NCBI GenBank assembly: GCA_003449195.1
Contig: DMID01000007.1
Coordinates: forward strand, 1-19,471
Source: Lysobacteraceae bacterium
GTDB taxonomy: Bacteria; Pseudomonadota; Gammaproteobacteria; Xanthomonadales; Xanthomonadaceae
Reading direction: 5' to 3'
Length of the DNA stretch: 19,471 nt
The notes below the pieces were generated by a model. That model was given only the letters and a program-made list of their open reading frames with translations. It did no database searches and was not told where the DNA came from. Shown one piece after another: positions 14,230 to 19,471 of the stretch. The position numbers and the translations under genes are program-made. Positions within the stretch are counted from its first letter, which is position 1. Each line of letters begins with the position of its first letter.

Positions 14230-15585
14230 ATGTCCAGCAACATCACGTTTTCAGGCATCAGTTCGGGGCTGGATACCGCCACCCTGATCGACAACCTGAT
14301 TTCGGCCGAACGATCAGCCAGCGACACCCGCATTTCGACGGCCACCTCGGCGGCCAACGCCAAGATCTCGGCACTCGGCTCGCTCAAGAGCAGTTTCACC
14401 TCGCTGCAGACGGCGCTGAAGACGCTGCGCTCGTCCGATACCACCCAGGCCCGCACCGTCACGACGGGCAGCGGCGCAGGTTTCACCGCGACGACCAGCG
14501 CAGGCACTGCAACCGGCAGCTACAGCATCCAGGTCAACCGGTTGGCGACCGCCGAGAAACAGATGTCGGTGATGCAGAGCGCCGACACGGCCATCGGCAA
14601 TGCCGGCACGATTACCTTTACCGCAGACGACACCACGTTCGACGTCAGCGTCTCGGACACCGACACGCTGTCCACGCTGGCTAGCAAGATCAACAAGGCA
14701 TCCGGGGGCAATGGCCTCAGTGCCACGGTCATCAATGTCGATGGCGGCCAGCGCCTCGTGCTGTCGGCGGCCAAGACCGGCAGCGAAGGCGCCATCACTG
14801 TCGCGAGCGCCGGCAATCCAGCGCTGACATCCGCGCTCGGCTTCACGATCACGAGCGAGGCCGCCGATGCCAAGGTGACGGTCGACGGGCAGACGCGCAC
14901 ATCCAGCAGCAATACCCTGACCGATCTGATCGACGGGGTGAGCCTGACCCTGACCTCGGTCGATGCCAGTGCCCATACCTTGTCCATCGGCGCCGACACC
15001 AGCAAGACCGCCAACGCCGTCTCCGCCTTCGTCACTGCCTACAACAGTGTGCTCAGCACGATGAAGACGGTGACCGCGTTCACCCCCGGCAAGCAAGGCA
15101 CTGCCGGCAGCTCTTCGGCGCTGACCGGCGATGCCATGGTCCGATCGCTGCAACAGCAGCTCCGCTCCACGTTGGGCGACAGCGTGACCGACCTCAAGGC
15201 CATCGGCGTCACCATTGCAACCGACGGGCAGTTGACTGCGGACAGCACCAAGCTGACCAGCGCGCTGACCAGCAATCCGGATGCAATTTCCAGCCTATTC
15301 AGCGCCGACGGCAACCTGGGTTCGAGCCTGGACGCCACGCTGAACTCCGTGCTCGACAGCACCAATGGCCTGATCAAGCAGCGCAACGACAATCTGAATG
15401 CCACGCTGAAGGATCTGGAAGACCAGACGACCCAGCTCGATGCCCGCATGACCAAGCTCCGCGCCGTCTACACCCAGCAATACGCAGCCATGGAAGGCAT
15501 CGTCACCCAGATGAAATCCATCAGCAGCTATCTGACCCAGCAGCTCAAAACGACCAGCTCGTCCAGCTCGTCCAGCAGCTCCTGA
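14230..15585 (+). CDS. fliD: FliD, filament cap protein
   Basis: FliD forms the cap at the filament tip under which flagellin subunits fold. The 451-residue product has the family N-terminus ITFSGISSGLDTATLIDNLI at residues 5-24. The middle has IQVNRLATAEKQMS and the flagellin-hook IN-type segment around VTVDGQTRTSSSNTLTDLID. The C-terminal helix ends RMTKLRAVYTQQYAAMEGIV then TQMKSISSYLTQQL, which is diagnostic for FliD. Length is close to the 467-residue enterobacterial protein. The last nine residues before the stop are all serine, encoded partly by a tandem AGCTCGTCC repeat. GAGGAG lies about 9 bases before the ATG. It starts the sigma-54 unit fliD-fliS1-fliT1. Confidence 0.96.
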   Translation: MSSNITFSGISSGLDTATLIDNLISAERSASDTRISTATSAANAKISALGSLKSSFTSLQTALKTLRSSDTTQARTVTTGSGAGFTATTSAGTATGSYSIQVNRLATAEKQMSVMQSADTAIGNAGTITFTADDTTFDVSVSDTDTLSTLASKINKASGGNGLSATVINVDGGQRLVLSAAKTGSEGAITVASAGNPALTSALGFTITSEAADAKVTVDGQTRTSSSNTLTDLIDGVSLTLTSVDASAHTLSIGADTSKTANAVSAFVTAYNSVLSTMKTVTAFTPGKQGTAGSSSALTGDAMVRSLQQQLRSTLGDSVTDLKAIGVTIATDGQLTADSTKLTSALTSNPDAISSLFSADGNLGSSLDATLNSVLDSTNGLIKQRNDNLNATLKDLEDQTTQLDARMTKLRAVYTQQYAAMEGIVTQMKSISSYLTQQLKTTSSSSSSSSS

Positions 15586-15634
15586 TGCACGGATCCGCAG
15601 CAGCATCACCGACGTATACATGGAGCCCCTCCTG

Positions 15635-16057
15635 ATGTCAGGCCCGTATCAACGATCCATTGCCGCCTATCGCGACAACCGCGTCAGCGGCGCCATCGAG
15701 GATGCCGATCCCCATCGGCTGGTGGCCCTGCTCCTGTCCGGCGCCCGCGAGCGCCTGAACCTGGCCCAGGCCTTCATGCACAACAGGGACATGGCGCAGA
15801 AAGGCCGCGTGATAGGCGAAACCTGCTCCATCATCGGCCACCTCAGCGGCTCGCTGGATCACGAAGCCGGCGGCGACATCGCCACCGGGCTGGCCTCGCT
15901 CTACGACTACATGCAGGTGCGACTCACCGAGGCCAATCTGCACAACGACCCCGTTCCGCTGAACGAGTGCATGACGTTGCTCGGCGAAATCGAATCGGCT
16001 TGGAATGCGATCCCGTCGGGACAACGCCACCCGGCAACCGCAGACACCACGCCATGA
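15635..16057 (+). CDS. fliS: FliS, flagellin export chaperone, copy 1
   Basis: FliS binds the C-terminal helix of flagellin in the cytosol, keeps it unfolded and delivers it to the export gate. The 140-residue product has the hallmark Tyr/Gln-rich N-terminus SGPYQRSIAAYRDNRV, then DADPHRLVALLLSGARERLN at about 23-42, and the four-helix core with IGETCSIIGHLSGSLDHEAG, GLASLYDYMQVRLTEANLHN and a final ESAWNAI. An in-frame ATG at 15620 has no ribosome site, whereas the ATG at 15635 has GGAG 9 bases upstream, so the shorter start is chosen. It follows fliD by 49 bases with no visible promoter and overlaps the next gene by four bases (ATGA). Confidence 0.94.
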   Translation: MSGPYQRSIAAYRDNRVSGAIEDADPHRLVALLLSGARERLNLAQAFMHNRDMAQKGRVIGETCSIIGHLSGSLDHEAGGDIATGLASLYDYMQVRLTEANLHNDPVPLNECMTLLGEIESAWNAIPSGQRHPATADTTP

Positions 16058-16368
16058 CCTTGCCAGCGCCGCCCCGCACCCTCGAGTCGCTGTTCTCGGC
16101 CCTGGACCGGATCGACCGCATCCTGGCAAGTGATGCGCCCGAGGCTGCAGCCGCTCTCGTCGAAGCCTACGATGGCGAACTGCGTTCCTTCATGGACAGT
16201 GAAGCAGGCCGGAACGCATCGTCCCAGACGATGCAGCAACTGCTGGAACGCCAGCAGGCCATCAGCGACAGGGCCGATACGTTGTGCGACAAGAGCCGGC
16301 AGCGGCAATCGCGGCTGAACCTCGGCGGCAAGGCGGCACGTGCCTATCTGTCGCAGGGCCGGGGCTGA
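16054..16368 (+). CDS. FliT-like flagellar chaperone, copy 1 (probable)
   Basis: This is a small helical protein of 104 residues. The ATG overlaps the fliS stop by four bases, a strong sign of coupling; the longer upstream frame only reads fliS in another phase. Visible pattern: LESLFSALDRIDRILA (about 10-25), then LVEAYDGELRSFM, then LLERQQAISDRADTLCDKSR, and a C-terminal GGKAARAYLSQ. Helix spacing and position directly after fliS fit the FliT/FlgN class of export chaperones; FliT proteins bind FliD. Primary sequence is too divergent to assign by eye with certainty. The gene at 16982 has the same LxxLFxxLD and LVxxYxxxxxxF pattern and also follows a fliS, so the two appear paralogous. Confidence 0.65.
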   Translation: MTLPAPPRTLESLFSALDRIDRILASDAPEAAAALVEAYDGELRSFMDSEAGRNASSQTMQQLLERQQAISDRADTLCDKSRQRQSRLNLGGKAARAYLSQGRG

Positions 16369-16434
16369 GCAAACCACGTCCTGTCGCGCCATCAAGCCAC
16401 GGTGGCCTGCACGATCACAGACTGCTCCGGCCGC

Positions 16435-16461
16435 TAAAGTCGCCTCCACGGGCGCCGATAT
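16435..16461 (+). promoter_or_regulatory. Sigma-28 (FliA) promoter of the fliS2-fliT2-pilZ unit
   Basis: TAAAGTCG (16435-16442) matches TAAAGTTT at 6 of 8 bases. An 11-base spacer follows, then GCCGATAT (16454-16461), matching GCCGATAA at 7 of 8. It lies in the 191-bp gap after fliT1, and the predicted start near 16468 gives a leader of about 91 bases. No terminator is evident between fliT1 and this site, so readthrough from fliD is also possible. The rest of the gap shows nothing recognisable. Confidence 0.75.
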
Positions 16462-16559
16462 ACAAGACATCCAGACGGAAAGTGCATCCGGTCAAGGCCC
16501 CGCCCAGACCGATATTGCAGCAAGCACTTCCGCCGAATCCATCGCAAGAGGATGTCACC

Positions 16560-16982
16560 ATGTCGGCGCAGTACTACGCTTCCCAATACAAATCCAACGG
16601 CCTTGGCAGCAAGGTGCTGGAGGCCACGCCGCATCGGCTGGTGGCGATGATGCTGGAGGGGGCTTCCAGCCGCATCCGGCTGGCACTGAACAGCATCGAG
16701 CACGGTGACCGGGCCCGCAAGAGCAAGGCCATCGCCGTGGCTTGCGAGATCATCGGGCACCTGGATGCAGCCTTGGACCGCAAGGCCGGCGGCGAAGTGG
16801 CCGACAACCTGTCGTCCCTGTACCGCTACGTCCTGCTGCGCCTGACCGATGCGAACCTTCGCAACGATCCGGCCATGCTTCAGGAATCGCTCGACGTGCT
16901 GGCCCGCATCGAGTCGGCTTGGACGGCCATTGCCGTCGCCCCGATGGACCGCGACGGCAGCGCGATGTGGGGCCATGCCTGA
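16560..16982 (+). CDS. fliS: FliS, flagellin export chaperone, copy 2
   Basis: This is a second, divergent FliS of 140 residues. The N-terminus MSAQYYASQYKSNGLGSKVL has the FliS Tyr/Gln pattern, followed by EATPHRLVAMMLEGASSRIR at 21-40. The core shows VACEIIGHLDAALDRKAGGE, LSSLYRYVLLRLTDANLRND and the closing ARIESAWTAI. Each block matches copy 1 at the same place (PHRLV, EIIGHL, LYxYxxxRLTxAN, NDP, IESAW), but the proteins differ widely between blocks. The ATG is chosen because it begins the family signature and has AGAGG about 8 bases upstream; the open frame before it has no support. A FliA-type promoter precedes it, and its TGA overlaps the next ATG by one base. Confidence 0.93.
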   Translation: MSAQYYASQYKSNGLGSKVLEATPHRLVAMMLEGASSRIRLALNSIEHGDRARKSKAIAVACEIIGHLDAALDRKAGGEVADNLSSLYRYVLLRLTDANLRNDPAMLQESLDVLARIESAWTAIAVAPMDRDGSAMWGHA

Positions 16983-17290
16983 TGGAAACGCCGGTCACCC
17001 TCGCCTGTTTGTTCGCCCAGCTGGATGCGCTCCGGCAGGCACTGCAGGCAGGTGACATCAACCGGCTCGGCCGGCTCGTCGGCGAATACCGCAGCGGCAT
17101 CGATGCCTTCATCGCCCTGCCTGCCCCGGTGACACCGGCCCGTTATGATGAGCTGGACCGTCTCCTCCAGGCCCATCTGCAGATGCAGGACCTTCTCAGT
17201 GCCGCACGCGGCATGATCGCCGACCACCGGCCGGCATTTCGGCGTTCCGGCCGCCCTGCGCCCATGCAGGCACGCGTGTCGCGCCCGTGA
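16982..17290 (+). CDS. FliT-like flagellar chaperone, copy 2 (probable)
   Basis: This small protein of 102 residues starts on the ATG of a TGATG overlap with fliS2. Visible pattern: LACLFAQLDALRQALQAGD at about 7-25, then LVGEYRSGIDAFIAL, then ELDRLLQAHLQMQDLLSAAR. This is the same helix layout as the FliT-like protein after fliS1. The C-terminal 25 residues are basic and proline-rich (RRSGRPAPMQARVSRP), unlike copy 1, and probably unstructured. Position after fliS supports a chaperone or chaperone-partner role, but the family cannot be proved by eye. The stop overlaps the start of the PilZ gene (TGATG), so the three genes are coupled. Confidence 0.6.
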   Translation: METPVTLACLFAQLDALRQALQAGDINRLGRLVGEYRSGIDAFIALPAPVTPARYDELDRLLQAHLQMQDLLSAARGMIADHRPAFRRSGRPAPMQARVSRP

Positions 17291-17862
17291 TGGCACAGAC
17301 AGACCCCATGCATCCGGCGGAGGCCCAGCTGTTCGGCGACGCGCTCGCATGCGAGCTGGACGTGGCGGCAAGTTTTCAGGCCGGCACGCCCTCGCCCGCC
17401 GCGCTGCAGGGCGCCATCGCCACGTTGCGCGCGGTTGCCACCATCGAGGATGCCGGCGCGCAGGCCGGCGAGGAACGTCGCGAGGCCAATCCGCCCCTGC
17501 AACGGATGGAAGCCAAGATCGACCTGATGCTCGGCCTGTTGGGCCGGCTCGTCGAACGCGACGAACCGCAGATGGCGCTGATCCCCGTCCGCTGGTCCTA
17601 CAAGGGCATGCGCCTGGATCTGGCCGCGGCGGCCGAAGTGACAACGGACGCGGTCGGCACACTCAACCTGCGGCCCGCGCCATGGCTGGCCGCCGGCATC
17701 GCGTTGCCGGCCCGGGTGCTGGCCAGTGCCGATGCCGGCGACCGACACTGCCTGTGGCTGGCATTCGATTCGATGCCCGACGCATTGTCCGATGCCATGG
17801 AACGCCATCTGTTCCGCCTGCATCGACGCCAGATCGCCGCGCAGCGCGGCGCGGCGCCCTGA
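17290..17862 (+). CDS. Atypical PilZ-domain protein (tPilZ-like)
   Basis: This 190-residue protein appears to be a non-canonical PilZ protein of the type seen beside flagellar genes in Xanthomonas. Residues 1-65 are mostly helical. Residues 69-91 (PLQRMEAKIDLMLGLLGRL then VERD) form an amphipathic helix suited to oligomerisation. A beta-rich C-terminal part from about 97 (LIPVRWSYKGMRLDLAAAAE) ends in a helix, HLFRLHRRQIAAQR. Canonical PilZ proteins bind cyclic-di-GMP through RxxxR and D/NxSxxG; neither is clear here (the nearest is TTDAVGTL at about 116-123), so binding is uncertain. The ATG overlaps the previous stop; a GTG one codon upstream is an alternative. It is the last gene of the fliS2 unit, suggesting a link between second-messenger level and filament assembly. 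Confidence 0.65.
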   Translation: MAQTDPMHPAEAQLFGDALACELDVAASFQAGTPSPAALQGAIATLRAVATIEDAGAQAGEERREANPPLQRMEAKIDLMLGLLGRLVERDEPQMALIPVRWSYKGMRLDLAAAAEVTTDAVGTLNLRPAPWLAAGIALPARVLASADAGDRHCLWLAFDSMPDALSDAMERHLFRLHRRQIAAQRGAAP

Positions 17863-17975
17863 CAACGCGGCGGTTTCCCGTCGCCGGGCCGCCGTGTCCT
17901 TCACGCGGGGCTCGCCATGCAGGCGGTAGCGGGCTATCTTTTCGGCCAGATGAACGGAAGCTGCCGCAAAAACCG

Positions 17976-18611
17976 ATGCGCTTACTGATTGTCGACGACC
18001 ACGCACTGGTGCGCGCTGGCATCGTCCGCCTGCTGCAGGGGCAGGCCGGCATCGACGCGGTCGCCGAAGCACAGGACGCGCGCCAGGCGCTGGAACAGGC
18101 GGTGACGTTCCGGCCCGACATCGTGCTGCTCGATCTTTCGCTGGCCGGCCAAAGCGGGCTGGATGCGGTCGCGCCATTGCGCAAGCTGCTGCCGCAGCTG
18201 CGCATCGTCATCATGTCCATGCACGACGATCAGGCACACGTGCGCGATGCGATGGAACGCGGCTGTTCCGGCTTCATCGTCAAGGATGCCGCACCGGTGG
18301 AACTCGAACTCGCCCTGCGCGCTGCCGCCGCCGGACAGGTGTTCCTGAGCCCGCAGGTGTCGGCCAAGATGTTCGCCCCGGCCACGCCCAAGCTCCGTCC
18401 CACCACCGGCATCGCCGCCTTGCCGCCGCGCCAGCGCGAAATCCTGCGCGAACTCGGCCGCGGCCTGAGCAGCAAGGAAATCGCCTCTGCCCTCGGCATC
18501 AGCGTCAAGACGGTGGAAACCCACCGCGCCCGCATGATGGAAACCCTTGGTTGCCGTCGCGCCAACGAATTGTTGCTGCTCGCCGCCCGCCACCTCGCTG
18601 AACTGGAATGA
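17976..18611 (+). CDS. NarL/FixJ-family response regulator (REC-LuxR HTH)
   Basis: This 211-residue transcription regulator has a receiver domain at about 1-115 and a LuxR-type helix-turn-helix at about 147-205. Receiver residues are complete: D7/D8 in LLIVDDHALVRAGI, phospho-acceptor D53 in VLLDLSLAG, S81 at the switch position and K103 in FIVKDAA. The DNA-binding part reads LPPRQREILRELGRGLSSKE then IASALGISVKTVETHRARMM, a standard LuxR recognition region. No histidine kinase lies next to it in the window. The frame is open upstream, but the start at MRLLIVDDH is the family N-terminus; the ribosome site is poor (GGAAG about 15 bases away). It sits 113 bases after the PilZ gene, in a gap where no clear promoter was found. 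A role in flagellar control is inferred from position only. Confidence 0.9.
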   Translation: MRLLIVDDHALVRAGIVRLLQGQAGIDAVAEAQDARQALEQAVTFRPDIVLLDLSLAGQSGLDAVAPLRKLLPQLRIVIMSMHDDQAHVRDAMERGCSGFIVKDAAPVELELALRAAAAGQVFLSPQVSAKMFAPATPKLRPTTGIAALPPRQREILRELGRGLSSKEIASALGISVKTVETHRARMMETLGCRRANELLLLAARHLAELE

Positions 18612-18695
18612 TCCGGCGCGTGCCGCTGTCGCTTCTGGCCTGACATCGGTTTCCTGGCGTTCATCGCGGCATCCTCCTACCGCTTGTGTTTGCCG

Positions 18696-18705
18696 CCCCC
18701 CCCCC
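18696..18705 (+). repeat. Homopolymer run of ten cytosines
   Basis: Ten consecutive C at 18696-18705, the longest homopolymer I noticed in the window, lie 215 bases before rpoN and outside any gene. Such runs are prone to slippage during replication. Confidence 0.9.
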
Positions 18706-18796
18706 GCGCCACGACATCTTGTTGACGGTTTGCACGGCCAGCGACCGGCGCCGGCGGCGGCACGCGCCGGCCCGCCGTCGCAATGTAGGGAAAATA

Positions 18797-18812
18797 CCGA
18801 CACTGACGTCGG
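18797..18812. promoter_or_regulatory. Inverted repeat CCGAC-N6-GTCGG, possible operator upstream of rpoN
   Basis: CCGAC at 18797-18801 and GTCGG at 18808-18812 form a perfect five-base inverted repeat, about 110 bases before the rpoN start and in the least GC-rich part of the gap. This layout suits a dimeric regulator, possibly the neighbouring LuxR-type protein, but nothing in the sequence proves it. Confidence 0.3.
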
Positions 18813-18920
18813 GAACACCCCTATCAAGTGCGGAAAACCCCCGATTCTGATTCCGTCACCGGCGCGGCAATGTAGCCACGTCGCCGGCACAGCCGGATTT
18901 CCGTCAGCACAGGGGTCGCC

Positions 18921-19471
18921 ATGAAACCGACGATCAGTACCCAGCTTGGCCAGCAGCTCCACCTCACGCCGCAGCTGTTGCAGTCGATCCGCCTGTTGCA
19001 ACTGGATGGTTTGCAGCTGGAGCTTGAAATCCGCCGCATGCTCGAAACCAACCCGCTGCTGGAAATCGACGAAGAGCAGCAGACCAGCGCCGAGCGCGAA
19101 ACCCCCGATGCCGAGCAGGCGGCCGTGGCGGTGCTCGACGCCGCCGCTTTCGATGAACTGCCCGAGTCGTCCATGTGGGACGTGCCCAGTGCCAGCTGGC
19201 AGGACGGCGACGAAGACCGGATGCAGAACATCGCCGCCGGCGAATCCACCGACCCGCAGCTGCGCGCGCTGAACCGGCTGGCGCTGGAGCTGGACGGGCA
19301 CGACCTGGACATCGCCCGCTTCTGGCTGGAACACGTCGACGATGCCGGCTATCTGGACGACAGCGCGGGCGTGCTGGCCCAGCTGGCGGCGGCGCGCTTC
19401 GACGTGCCGCCGTCGCATGCCGAGATCGTGCGCCAGCGCATCGTCCACGGCGACCCGGCCGGGCTGGCCTC
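18921..19471 (+). CDS. rpoN: RpoN, RNA polymerase sigma-54 factor (partial, N-terminal 183 residues)
   Basis: Sigma-54 directs RNA polymerase to GG-N10-GC promoters and needs an AAA+ activator such as FleQ. The gene runs off the window end with no stop. Region I (residues 1-50) is clear: MKPTISTQLGQQLHLTPQLL then QSIRLLQLDGLQLELEIRRM and LETNPLLE, the activator-interacting Gln/Leu-rich segment. An acidic region II follows at about 51-115 (DEEQQTSAERE, SSMWDVPSASWQDGDEDRM). The start of the core-binding region has LEHVDDAGYLDD and DPAGLAS. AGGGG lies 6 bases before the ATG. Xanthomonads usually carry two rpoN genes, the second inside the flagellar cluster beside fleQ; position suggests this is that copy. 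The -12 and -24 binding domains, including the RpoN box, lie outside the window. Confidence 0.95.
   Translation, partial: MKPTISTQLGQQLHLTPQLLQSIRLLQLDGLQLELEIRRMLETNPLLEIDEEQQTSAERETPDAEQAAVAVLDAAAFDELPESSMWDVPSASWQDGDEDRMQNIAAGESTDPQLRALNRLALELDGHDLDIARFWLEHVDDAGYLDDSAGVLAQLAAARFDVPPSHAEIVRQRIVHGDPAGLA

Larger units (their letters stand above)
18612..18920. other. Intergenic region upstream of rpoN
   Basis: This 309-bp stretch has no credible gene. It holds a run of ten C (18696-18705), a GC hairpin CCGGCGC/GCGCCGG (18745-18770) without a T-run, a CCGAC-N6-GTCGG inverted repeat (18797-18812) and a direct repeat GCAATGTAG (18780-18788 and 18867-18875). TTGACG at 18722 resembles a -35 box but has no matching -10. 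No sigma-54 or sigma-28 site was found. The segment from about 18780 to 18850 is richer in A/T than its surroundings, so the rpoN promoter is probably there. Confidence 0.5.

Noticed and set aside
16273..16280. GCCGATAC inside fliT1 as a sigma-28 -10 box
   Set aside because: No sequence resembling TAAAGTTT lies 11 bases upstream, and it is inside a gene.
16507..16515. ACCGATAT before fliS2 as a second sigma-28 site
   Set aside because: The only -35-like sequence is eight bases away rather than 11; the site at 16435-16461 fits far better.
18745..18770. GC hairpin CCGGCGC/GCGCCGG as a terminator for the response regulator
   Set aside because: No T-run follows; in such GC-rich sequence a seven-pair GC stem can arise by chance.
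18547..18924. Open frame of 125 codons spanning the end of the response regulator and the rpoN upstream gap
   Set aside because: Most of it overlaps regulatory-looking sequence and the C10 run, with no ribosome site and no recognisable motif.

Overview
The window is a GC-rich flagellar locus on the + strand, running from the early rod and hook genes through the filament genes to the start of a sigma-54 gene. Gene order (flgA diverging from cheV, then flgBCDEFGHIJKL, flagellin, fliD, fliS, a PilZ protein, a LuxR-type response regulator, rpoN) and protein style point to a gammaproteobacterium of the Xanthomonadaceae/Lysobacterales. The genus cannot be fixed by reading alone. There are no RNA genes, insertion sequences or CRISPR arrays.

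Layout. (1) 1-1430: the 5' end of flgA (minus strand, cut by the window edge) diverges from cheV. A sigma-54-type promoter faces flgA and a sigma-28 (FliA)-type promoter faces cheV. cheV ends in a rho-independent terminator. (2) 1383-11913: a near-perfect sigma-54 promoter starts flgB-flgC-flgD-flgE-flgF, and a second candidate overlaps the flgF stop and would serve flgG-flgH-flgI-flgJ-flgK-flgL. These encode rod, hook cap, hook, distal rod, L ring, P ring, rod muramidase and hook-filament junction proteins. (3) 11914-14137: two tandem short flagellin genes (279 and 281 residues). The first has a sigma-54 promoter and the second a sigma-28 promoter; each is followed by a terminator. (4) 14176-17862: a sigma-54 promoter drives fliD-fliS-fliT-like. 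A sigma-28 promoter then drives a second fliS, a second fliT-like gene and an atypical PilZ gene. (5) 17976-19471: a NarL/FixJ-type response regulator, a 309-bp intergenic region with a run of ten C, and the 5' part of rpoN.

How it works together. The rpoN product would read the sigma-54 promoters that build the hook-basal body, cap and first flagellin. FliA, encoded elsewhere, would be active once FlgM is exported through the finished hook, and would read the three sigma-28 promoters. The most notable pattern is that flagellin and its FliS/FliT-like chaperone pair each occur twice, and the two sets split by sigma factor: fliC(1) and fliD-fliS1-fliT1 under sigma-54, fliC(2) and fliS2-fliT2-pilZ under sigma-28. 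This suggests an early and a late filament module, the late one linked to cyclic-di-GMP through PilZ. Promoters were found by eye against consensus; gene functions come from recognised family motifs, and the module idea is inference.
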